NCBI RefSeq assembly: GCF_000011105.1
Contig: NC_000961.1
Coordinates: 248,001-312,000 of the forward strand
Source of the DNA: Pyrococcus horikoshii OT3
GTDB lineage: Archaea; Methanobacteriota_B; Thermococci; Thermococcales; Thermococcaceae
DNA: 64,000 bases
Reading direction: 5' to 3'
How positions within the stretch are numbered: position 1 is the stretch's first letter; each line of letters begins with the position of its first letter. The notes under the pieces were generated by a model, which was not told the origin of the DNA, did not search any database, and saw only the letters and a program-made list of their open reading frames with translations. Both the position numbers and the translations under genes were made by a program. Below are positions 8,594 through 15,037 of this stretch, piece by piece.

Positions 8594-9103
8594 ATGGGTA
8601 TTAAGGAGGCCAAGAAGATTATCATGGAAACCTTCGCAAACACGGCTAGGAGGCTTGGTCAAAGTGAGCTCGTCGGATACATCTATGGGGCCTTGTTTTT
8701 ATCTGGGCGGCCTATGAGTTTAGGCGAGATAGCTGAGATAACTGGTTACTCTCTTTCTCATGTGAGCTCTGCAATGAGGGTTCTTGAAGGTGTTGGTCTA
8801 GTCCAGAGGGTTAAGAAACCAGGGGATAGGAAGGCCTACTTCATAGCGACAAAGAACTTTTCTGAATGGAGGAGTTCCGCTTTCTATGAAAAAATACTCA
8901 GGGATATAGATGAAACTAGAGAAAACCTTCTTAGAGCTCTAAAAGAGCTTGAACATGAAAAGGGGAGCGAAGTTGAAGAGATTAAGAAAAAGCTTGAGAT
9001 AGCACTAAAAAGGAATGAAGTTGCAAGGAAACTATTGACTCTAATAATGCAGTTTAGGTCTGAGGAAGAACTTCTCCACGTCCTAGAGAAATGTTCAAAA
9101 TAA
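8594..9103 (+). CDS. GbsR/MarR-like winged-helix transcriptional regulator
   Basis: 169 residues from ATG 8594, with GGTGA six bases upstream. Residues 20-85 form a winged helix: LVGYIYGALFLSGRPMSLGEIAEITGYSLSHVSSAMRVLEGVGLVQRV (in part), with recognition helix SLSHVSSAMRVLE and wing KKPGDRKAYF, as in the GbsR family (COG1510). The remainder is helical (residues 95-165) and would form the dimer interface. It is divergent from the RND exporter operon across a perfect palindrome, the usual arrangement for a local repressor that also controls itself. The inducer is unknown; a substrate of the exporter is the obvious guess. Confidence 0.85.
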   Translation: MGIKEAKKIIMETFANTARRLGQSELVGYIYGALFLSGRPMSLGEIAEITGYSLSHVSSAMRVLEGVGLVQRVKKPGDRKAYFIATKNFSEWRSSAFYEKILRDIDETRENLLRALKELEHEKGSEVEEIKKKLEIALKRNEVARKLLTLIMQFRSEEELLHVLEKCSK

Positions 9104-9164
9104 AAGAAATCAGCCAGGAATCCGGTCATCATATCTCAGTATCGATGGCGTTCATCATCACACC
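9104..9164 (-). ncRNA. C/D box sRNA (candidate 1), 3' of hisS
   Basis: Read on the minus strand: C box ATGATGA (9158-9152), 12-nt guide ACGCCATCGATA, D' box CTGA (9139-9136), GAT, C' box ATGATGA (9132-9126), 12-nt guide CCGGATTCCTGG, D box CTGA (9113-9110). All four boxes match the archaeal consensus and both guides have the preferred length. By the fifth-nucleotide rule the targets would be UAUCGAUGGCGU (methylated at its G5) and CCAGGAAUCCGG (G5). It lies directly behind the hisS stop on the same strand, so it may be cut from the hisS transcript, and fills the gap to the stop of the facing regulator gene. Target RNAs were not identified. Confidence 0.85.
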
Positions 9165-9167
9165 TTA

Positions 9168-10463
9168 TTATCTTTTAAGGAGGTTCTTAACTTTATCGAC
9201 TATCTCATTTAAAGAGACGTTATATTGCTCTCCACTTTCCATATCCCTTATTGTTACAACCCCTCTCTCAACATCTCTCTTCCCAACTATTATGACTAAC
9301 TTTGCTCCCACCCTATTTGCATAGTCTAAAGCCTTTCCTAGCTTTCTTCCTGAAAGCTCTATGTCTGTTTTTATCTTTTCCCTCCTTAACTTTACTGCTA
9401 TATTAATTGCAACTTTTTCCATGTCCTTTAGAGGTATGACGAAGACTTCTGGGCCAGTTTGAGGTTTGGGAATTAAACCTTTCCATTCCAGGATTGGTAG
9501 TAACCTTTCTATTCCAATTGCGAATCCAGTGGCCGGTGTTGGCTTTCCCCCAAAGATCTCTATAAGATTATCGTACCTCCCCCCTCCCCCTATGGATCCT
9601 ATCCCAAGTTCATTGGGGGATATTGCTTCGAAAACTATACTCGTGTAGTAGTCAAACCCCCTTGCTATTCCCAGATCTATGCGGATCCAGTCCTTTACAC
9701 CGTACCACTCAAGAAGGTCTGTTAGCTTGTATAGTTTGGATATTTCCTCTTTAGCTTTTTTGCTTTTAAATAACTCCTCCGCTAAAGGTAAAACGTTATC
9801 TGGTCTTCCCTTTATTTCAACAAGTTCAAGCACCTTTTCAATTTCGCTCTCTCCTAAGCCGAATTCTTTAAGTAAGTTGATGAACTCTTCCTGGGATAGT
9901 TTATCCCTCTTGTCTATTATTCTCATTAATCCAATGTCATCCGACACTCCAAGCATTCCTGCGAACTCATCTAGAAGAATTCTATCTCCTATGTTAACCG
10001 TAAAATCTCTGAGGCCTGTGGAGAGGTAACTCTCAACGAATAATGCTATAACCTCTGCATCGGCCTCTACTTTGTCACTTCCTATTAACTCAACTCCGGC
10101 CTGCCAAAATTCCCTGTAACGACCACTTTGAGGCTCTTCGTATCTAAACATATTAGCTATATAGTACCACTTTATAGGTTTTGGGGCCATTTGGAATGAA
10201 TTTACATATAGCCTAGCAACGCTCGACGTCATATCTGGTCTTAGAGAAACATCTCTCCCTCCTTTATCCTTAAAAGCGTATAACTGCTTTACTACCTCTT
10301 CTCCACTTCTCAGCTGGAATAGCTTTGTGTATTCCATTACGGGGGTTAAGATCTCCTTAAAGCCGTAAGCTTCAAAAACCTCCCTAATCTTTTCAAATAC
10401 CCATCTTCTTTTAGCCATATCCTCGGGCAGAAAGTCCCTAGTTCCTTTGACTCTCTCTATCAT
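9168..10463 (-). CDS. hisS: Histidyl-tRNA synthetase
   Basis: 431 residues from ATG 10463, preceded by GGAGGTATC; the 24 extra upstream codons are not protein-like. Class II synthetase core: motif 1 in the VKGTRDFLPEDM region, motif 2 FRYEEPQSGRYREFWQ at about 106-121, the histidine-specific HisA loop GIARGFDYYTS, and motif 3 around GSIGGGGRYDNLIEIFGG. The C-terminal alpha/beta anticodon-binding domain follows from about residue 335 (PEVFVIPL). It charges tRNA-His in the cytoplasm. A C/D box sRNA follows directly on the same strand. Confidence 0.97.
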   Translation of the reverse strand: MIERVKGTRDFLPEDMAKRRWVFEKIREVFEAYGFKEILTPVMEYTKLFQLRSGEEVVKQLYAFKDKGGRDVSLRPDMTSSVARLYVNSFQMAPKPIKWYYIANMFRYEEPQSGRYREFWQAGVELIGSDKVEADAEVIALFVESYLSTGLRDFTVNIGDRILLDEFAGMLGVSDDIGLMRIIDKRDKLSQEEFINLLKEFGLGESEIEKVLELVEIKGRPDNVLPLAEELFKSKKAKEEISKLYKLTDLLEWYGVKDWIRIDLGIARGFDYYTSIVFEAISPNELGIGSIGGGGRYDNLIEIFGGKPTPATGFAIGIERLLPILEWKGLIPKPQTGPEVFVIPLKDMEKVAINIAVKLRREKIKTDIELSGRKLGKALDYANRVGAKLVIIVGKRDVERGVVTIRDMESGEQYNVSLNEIVDKVKNLLKR

Positions 10464-10601
10464 GATACCTCCCTCTCCTCCATTCAGGGCCCACCATAAA
10501 AAATTTCTGCAATAAAGACGATTACCTTTATACAATGCCTGAATACTGTTGCATATATTGGACTATCTATTTCTGATGTGTCAATATGCTAACTGCAAAT
10601 C

Positions 10602-10611
10602 TTTTATACTT
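10602..10611 (+). promoter_or_regulatory. Probable TATA box of kbl
   Basis: CTTTTATACT sits 38-29 bp ahead of the ATG at 10640, giving a start site near 10630 and a short leader that carries GGTGG. Confidence 0.5.
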
Positions 10612-10639
10612 TAATGCCCAAATGTAGTCGGTGGTTCTT

Positions 10640-11827
10640 ATGGGGAAGCTTGATTGGATTAAGGAGGAGCTTGAGGAACTAAAGAAAAAAGGCCTTTACG
10701 TGACGATAAGGGTTCTCCAGAGCGCTCAGGGGCCATGGATCGTTGTGAACGGTAAGAGAGTCCTTAACATGTGTTCAAATAACTATCTCGGCTTAGCGGC
10801 CCATCCCAAGATTAAAGAAGCTGCTATAAGAGCTATACTCGACTATGGAGTTGGTGCCGGTGCAGTTAGAACGATAGCTGGAACAATGGAGCTTCACGTT
10901 GAACTTGAAGAAAAGTTAGCCAAGTTCAAGAAGAGGGAAGCTGCGATACTCTTCCAGAGCGGTTACAACGCTAACCTTGGAGCAATTAGTGCACTCTTAA
11001 GGAAGGGAGAAGATGGAGTATTCTTAAGCGAAGAACTTAATCATGCAAGCATTATAGATGGAATGAGACTTAGCGGTGCTCCCAAGGTTATCTACAAGCA
11101 CCTTGACGTGGATGACTTAAAGAAGAAGCTTGAAGAGAATAAGGATAAGAAGAAGAAAATCATTGTTACCGATGGAGTATTCTCAATGGATGGCGACTTA
11201 GCTCCACTGCCAGAGATAGTTGAGGTTGCTGAGCAGTACGATGCAATAGTTTACGTTGACGACGCTCACGGTGAGGGTGTCCTGGGAAGCCACGGAAGGG
11301 GAATCGTGGATCACTTCAACCTACATGACAAGGTTGACTTTGAGATGGGAACGTTAAGCAAGGCCTTTGGAGTTATAGGAGGTTACGTAGCTGGGCCGGA
11401 GGAAGCTATTGAATACCTCAAGCAGAGGGCTAGACCATTCCTCTTCTCAAGTGCAATGAATCCGCCAGATGTTGCTGCAGCAATAGCTGCAGTTGAAATA
11501 CTTCAGAAGAGTGATGATTTGGTCAAGAAGCTGTGGGATAACACTCACTTCCTCCAGAAGGGTCTTAGAGATCTCGGCTATGACTTAGGAAATACCAAGC
11601 ACCCGATTACCCCTGTAATGCTTTACGACGAGAAGCTTGCCCAGGAGTTCTCGAGAAGGTTGTACGAGGAGTACAACATCTTTGCCCAGGCGATAGTTTA
11701 TCCGACCGTTCCACTAGGAACTGCTAGGATAAGGCTTGAACCCTCAGCAGCTCACACAAAGGAGGATCTCAAGCTTGTTATTGATGCTTTTGAAGATCTC
11801 GGAAAGAAGACGGGATTCTTGAAGTGA
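10640..11827 (+). CDS. kbl: 2-amino-3-ketobutyrate CoA ligase (glycine C-acetyltransferase)
   Basis: 395 residues from ATG 10640 (GGTGG five bases upstream; a GTG at 10631 is less likely). A fold-type I PLP enzyme of the alpha-oxoamine synthase family: the N-terminal [17 protein letters not shown], the [12 protein letters not shown] cofactor segment, [11 protein letters not shown] with the PLP-binding Asp, and [12 protein letters not shown] with Schiff-base Lys241. KBL splits 2-amino-3-ketobutyrate with CoA to glycine and acetyl-CoA, following threonine dehydrogenase. The specificity within the family (KBL, serine palmitoyltransferase or 8-amino-7-oxononanoate synthase) cannot be decided strictly from sequence, but the length and N-terminus agree with KBL. 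No threonine dehydrogenase gene is present nearby. Confidence 0.88.
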   Translation: MGKLDWIKEELEELKKKGLYVTIRVLQSAQGPWIVVNGKRVLNMCSNNYLGLAAHPKIKEAAIRAILDYGVGAGAVRTIAGTMELHVELEEKLAKFKKREAAILFQSGYNANLGAISALLRKGEDGVFLSEELNHASIIDGMRLSGAPKVIYKHLDVDDLKKKLEENKDKKKKIIVTDGVFSMDGDLAPLPEIVEVAEQYDAIVYVDDAHGEGVLGSHGRGIVDHFNLHDKVDFEMGTLSKAFGVIGGYVAGPEEAIEYLKQRARPFLFSSAMNPPDVAAAIAAVEILQKSDDLVKKLWDNTHFLQKGLRDLGYDLGNTKHPITPVMLYDEKLAQEFSRRLYEEYNIFAQAIVYPTVPLGTARIRLEPSAAHTKEDLKLVIDAFEDLGKKTGFLK

Positions 11828-11978
11828 TTTCCTTCTTATTTTTTAAATAGGATGATTAAACTTTGTTATATCCATCTCTTTTATGAGAGCTTATCCTGGC
11901 TTATTCTAAGAGCAAAACTAAAGTTTGAATAATTTTATACTTAAAAAAGAAATAAAATAATTTTACTCGAAAATAGAA

Positions 11979-11990
11979 AAACATATAAAG
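11979..11990 (+). promoter_or_regulatory. Promoter of the secreted-protein pair
   Basis: An A-rich stretch (BRE-like) followed by ACATATAAAG at 11981-11990 gives a clear TATA box. Initiation would fall near 12010, a short leader before GGAGGTGG and the GTG at 12026. The 150 bp upstream are AT-rich without other visible structure. Confidence 0.6.
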
Positions 11991-12025
11991 ATAGATGTTG
12001 CATGATCCTATGGGAGGTGGAGTTA

Positions 12026-12588
12026 GTGAAGTGGAAAGTATTAATAGTTTTCTTTTTGGGAGTATTAATGGTTGGATTAGTAGCTGAAAGCGTCACGGCA
12101 ACATCTCAATCAGCTATTTCAAGTTCTGCTAAGTTTTCTCCAAAACCACAACCTCAATATGTCATTTATGGAAGGAAATGGAAGGTAGATGGTGTTTATT
12201 ATCATACTACAGAGTATACATCTAAGCGGGTAGTAGCAACTATGGAGTGCTACGCCAGCTCTGGATGTTCATTATCTCGAGAAGTACAAGAATGCACCAC
12301 TGTTTCGGTTTCAGGTGATCTCAAGGTTAGCACTGTAGTCATTGAAGAAACCTTAGGGGTTACTATCGGAGAACAAATTTGTAAATCTATAACTTGTACT
12401 GGATATTGCAAATATGGGGAGAAACATGGCTTTGGGCTCGGAGTGTGATACCTGTTAAGAAAATCGTTCAGAGAGAGTACCTAATAACAAACCATGGGGA
12501 GATAGCAACGTCCAATGTTGCTTATGCTTATATAAAGATGGATGTAATACCTGAATGTTTAGCGGAAAGCCATCCAATTAACAGCTAA
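12026..12588 (+). pseudogene. Secreted Cys-containing protein, interrupted by one frameshift
   Basis: Translation from GTG 12026 (GGAGGTGG just upstream) gives a signal peptide MKWKVLIVFFLGVLMVGLVA followed by a Ser/Thr-rich stretch and a beta-rich domain with several Cys (MECYASSGCS, VQEC, ICKSITCTGYC). The frame ends soon after CKYGEK at 12448, but the frame one base earlier continues from there as TWLWARSVIPVKKIV to the stop at 12588. Adding one A in the short run at about 12420-12423 would restore a single chain of about 188 residues ending HPINS. So this is a single-base deletion, a sequencing error or, less likely, programmed frameshifting. I do not recognise the family. Together with the next gene it forms a small secreted-protein unit. 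Confidence 0.6.
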
Positions 12589-12601
12589 TGGAGGGAAGTT
12601 T

Positions 12602-13528
12602 ATGAAAAAACGACTCTTCCTTTTTATAATTTTAATTCTAGCCGGAATCGTTATTTTTGCTTTCCAAAAAAGCCCTGATAATAAGACTGTTCCCTCTAAG
12701 GAGACTCCCCCTAATGAGACAACTTACTCTCCAGTAACGATAACCCCTGAAGCACCATCTTCAGCTGAGAAGAAGTCTCTAAAGCCTATATGCCCAGATT
12801 CAATTTGGGGTTATGGATACGTTTACCCTAATGAGACCCTTATCCTGGCCGTATACCCTTCCATAAACTATATCAAGAATTCTAGCCTCGTCCAGGTTTA
12901 CATAAGTGGTACAAACTTTACTACTACATATCACACATCAGTATTGCTCGAAATGGGAGAAATAATAAAAGGGAGAGTTTCACTTCCGTTTCATTTAGAG
13001 TTTTCATCTCCAGGAAAACTGATAGGTATCACCGGAGATGCACTTTTGCTTCAGCTCTGGAGAGGACGAGCAATAATAAAAGAGAAGAGTGTTCCCGTGT
13101 GGCTTTACTTCCATGTAGCCTCCATAAAACCTGATGAAGTTCACCTAAAATTCGGTAACTACACCTCTCGTTACATCTCTTTTAAAGAAGGTCCAGACGC
13201 GTTTATATATGAAGTAACAATTACAAACCTTTATTCCAAGCCAATCGTTATTGAGAACGTTTCATTTCCACTGAGTGAGATTCAAGTGTATCCTAAACCG
13301 CCTGACATTGAAGTACGGAAATTTAGACTTGTAGATAGCATGTCCAAAAAAGAGATTCACAAGCTTCTACCTAATTCTACTGGTATATTGGAGGTATCTG
13401 TTGAAGTACCCGCTAACGTCAGTGGCATTTACTTTAAGCCGAAGCTTATAATTCGGGTAGGAACAGAAAGAATAGCAGTTCCTGGGCCACCTATGGAGTA
13501 TATCAGGTTTGCCGAATGCGATGAATAG
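12602..13528 (+). CDS. Hypothetical membrane-anchored extracellular protein
   Basis: 308 residues with GGAGGGAAG upstream. The N-terminus MKKRLFLFIILILAGIVIF is one hydrophobic helix, either an uncleaved anchor or signal peptide; there is no lipobox Cys. Residues 22-60 are a Pro/Thr/Ser-rich linker (ETPPNETTYSPVTITPEAP). The rest is a beta-rich extracellular domain with N-glycosylation sequons (NSS, NFT, NYT, NVS) and two Cys that could pair (KPICPD near 62 and FAECDE at the end). It follows the frameshifted secreted protein by 13 nt and is probably cotranscribed. Family unknown; the arrangement could be that of an exported effector with a membrane partner, but nothing proves this. Confidence 0.7.
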   Translation: MKKRLFLFIILILAGIVIFAFQKSPDNKTVPSKETPPNETTYSPVTITPEAPSSAEKKSLKPICPDSIWGYGYVYPNETLILAVYPSINYIKNSSLVQVYISGTNFTTTYHTSVLLEMGEIIKGRVSLPFHLEFSSPGKLIGITGDALLLQLWRGRAIIKEKSVPVWLYFHVASIKPDEVHLKFGNYTSRYISFKEGPDAFIYEVTITNLYSKPIVIENVSFPLSEIQVYPKPPDIEVRKFRLVDSMSKKEIHKLLPNSTGILEVSVEVPANVSGIYFKPKLIIRVGTERIAVPGPPMEYIRFAECDE

Positions 13529-13556
13529 CTCCATTAAGCGTTTCTTTTTTCTTTTA

Positions 13557-14069
13557 TTAGAACTTGATCCACTCAACCTTATAGTAAACAACATCACCGT
13601 CTTCATCAACTATTGCCAGCACCATGTTCTTCCTAACGCCATGGGCTACCCTTGCTCTTGCCGTGATGTCATTAGGTGAGAGTCTTTGATTTTCCCTTAG
13701 AACCCAGATAAGCCAGTCAGAATGCTCCGCATCCTTCCTGTAAACCCTGTAGTGAGAACCGAACTTTAGGGCCGATTTAACTATATATCCCCTATCCCTG
13801 AGATCCTTGTAAACGATGTATTTTATGTCAAAATCTTCATCCCTGCTCTTACCCAACTTCATTAGGTCGTCAAATTTAAGCTCTTTGTCCTTATCAACAA
13901 CTTTTATCCAACCTTTTTCTGTTAGATATGCCGCTTCAATTAAAGATAAGAACAGTTTATCTCCCTTAAGCTCTCCATACCCCCTATTGTTGTATAGCTG
14001 ATTTATGGCCTTCTCCCTTGTGCTGTAAACTCTGTCCCCACTTAAATAAAACTCTATAGGCTTCTTCAT
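13557..14069 (-). CDS. endA: tRNA-splicing endonuclease
   Basis: 170 residues from ATG 14069, preceded by GGGTGA and overlapping the rimI stop as ATGA. N-terminal domain to about residue 80 and the C-terminal catalytic domain with the archaeal triad: Tyr110 in HYRVYRKD, His116 in AEHSD and Lys147 in GVRKNM. The enzyme cuts the bulge-helix-bulge at introns of tRNA and rRNA precursors and acts also in rRNA circularisation. The length is that of the homotetrameric (short) class. It shares its operon with the N-acetyltransferase RimI. Confidence 0.95.
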   Translation of the reverse strand: MKKPIEFYLSGDRVYSTREKAINQLYNNRGYGELKGDKLFLSLIEAAYLTEKGWIKVVDKDKELKFDDLMKLGKSRDEDFDIKYIVYKDLRDRGYIVKSALKFGSHYRVYRKDAEHSDWLIWVLRENQRLSPNDITARARVAHGVRKNMVLAIVDEDGDVVYYKVEWIKF

Positions 14070-14584
14070 TCTAAGTTCACCCTTTTCCAATCTTCTGGCG
14101 TTAGAATCATGTAGAATGCATCCTCTCCATCGGAGTAATAACTGTATATCCTCTTCGTTATCTTGAACCCTAATTTTTTGTAGAGATTTATCGCTATCAC
14201 GTTGCTTACCCTAACCTCAAGCCCAATCCATCTAGCCCCTTTCTTAAACAGCTTATTTATCACCGCTATCATAAGGGCCTTTCCGATCCCATTTCCCCTA
14301 TAATTCGGATCAACGGCTATACTCATTATATGTCCTTCCATGTCGGGCCTTAGATACCCCATGACATAACCTATGACCTTTCCATTATACTCGGCCACTA
14401 GAAATGTGTCTGGATTAGACTCTAAGAATGTTAAGAATAATCCTCTTGGATACTTTTCCCTAAAAGATGCCTGCTCTATCCTCATTATGAAGGGTATGTC
14501 AAATAACTTTGCGGATCTTATCGTTACTAGGGATATGGGGATCTTTTTCTTGACTCCTCCTTCACTTTCAGCGAAGTCTTCCAT
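14066..14584 (-). CDS. rimI: GNAT N-terminal acetyltransferase (RimI/Ard1-like)
   Basis: 172 residues. Full GNAT fold: motif A IMSIAVDPNYRGNGIGKALM with the acetyl-CoA loop YRGNGIG, preceded by EYNGKVIGYVMGY and followed by LEVRVSNVIAINLYKKLGFK. Archaeal members of this group acetylate N-termini of proteins (Nat), often Ser/Ala/Met after processing. About 20 N-terminal residues before the core (EDFAESEGGVKKK) are poorly conserved, so a shorter start is possible, but no better ribosome site was seen. The gene overlaps endA downstream by 4 nt. Confidence 0.88.
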   Translation of the reverse strand: MEDFAESEGGVKKKIPISLVTIRSAKLFDIPFIMRIEQASFREKYPRGLFLTFLESNPDTFLVAEYNGKVIGYVMGYLRPDMEGHIMSIAVDPNYRGNGIGKALMIAVINKLFKKGARWIGLEVRVSNVIAINLYKKLGFKITKRIYSYYSDGEDAFYMILTPEDWKRVNLE

Positions 14585-14664
14585 GTGTTTAACTATGTTC
14601 CTTGATTTTTAAATTCATTCTTGGGGCATAGGGCATAATTTAAAAGTGAATAAGCGTATCCTAT

Positions 14665-14720
14665 TAAGATGATGAATCTGGAGCCCCCTGATCGGTGATG
14701 ATCAGTCTGCGGAGCTGATA
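14665..14720 (+). ncRNA. C/D box sRNA (candidate 2), 5' of a coiled-coil gene
   Basis: C box ATGATGA (14669-14675), 12-nt guide ATCTGGAGCCCC, D' box CTGA (14688-14691), TCG, C' box GTGATGA (14695-14701), 13-nt guide TCAGTCTGCGGAG, D box CTGA (14715-14718). A TATA box (ATAATTTAAAAG, 14636-14646) is correctly spaced to start the RNA at about 14665, four bases before the C box. The D' guide would pair with GGGGCUCCAGAU, methylating C5; this looks like a tRNA-Trp anticodon stem-loop (CUCCAGA), which would make it C32. The D guide target is CUCCGCAGACUGA at G5. Its last bases also form the ribosome site of the next gene. Confidence 0.86.
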
Positions 14721-14722
14721 AC

Positions 14723-15001
14723 ATGATTAAAAAGTACCTTTGCAAGGAGTTCATTGAGGAAATTGATAGGCTTGAGCGCTCGGTAGTTGAGTTAGAAGAG
14801 CAGATAATAGAACTAAAGACTCAGCTAAAGATGAAAAACGAAGAGATCACGACTTTAGCACTAGAAAATGCTAACCTTAAATATAAACTTGAAAGGCTTG
14901 AGAGGCGGTATAATCAATTGGTTAACCTTTTGAAGGAGATGAAGGTACCTTTCGTGATAATCGATGAAGAAAATTTCGAAGAAGATCAAGAAAACATTTA
15001 A
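14723..15001 (+). CDS. Small coiled-coil protein of unknown function
   Basis: 92 residues: a short start (MIKKYLCKEFIEEI), then a coiled coil over about residues 12-70 with regular Leu/Ile heptads (LERSVVELEEQIIELKTQL and further), and a short acidic tail ending FEEDQENI after the strand VPFVIIDEENF. The ribosome site GGAG lies in the D guide and D box of the sRNA immediately upstream, so the mRNA either contains the sRNA as its leader or is made from the same promoter. Function unknown. The gene is followed by alaS after 36 nt and probably cotranscribed. Confidence 0.7.
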   Translation: MIKKYLCKEFIEEIDRLERSVVELEEQIIELKTQLKMKNEEITTLALENANLKYKLERLERRYNQLVNLLKEMKVPFVIIDEENFEEDQENI

Positions 15002-15037
15002 TTATGTTACTCACACTTGGAGCTTTAGGGGTGGAAA

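Noticed and set aside
8522-8643. Extended N-terminus of the RND exporter (41 extra codons)
   Set aside because: It would translate the operator palindrome and run into the divergent regulator; a strong GGGTGAG sits ahead of ATG 8520.
9091-9324. Plus-strand frame over the sRNA and the hisS end
   Set aside because: No ribosome site, overlaps hisS antisense, composition of a shadow frame.
11828-12025. Insertion sequence or CRISPR remnants
   Set aside because: No terminal inverted repeats, transposase pieces or spaced direct repeats were seen here or elsewhere in the window.
12394-12588. Separate small gene in the second frame of the secreted protein
   Set aside because: It has no ribosome site and its meaningful part begins exactly where the first frame loses sense; better explained as the frameshifted 3' part.
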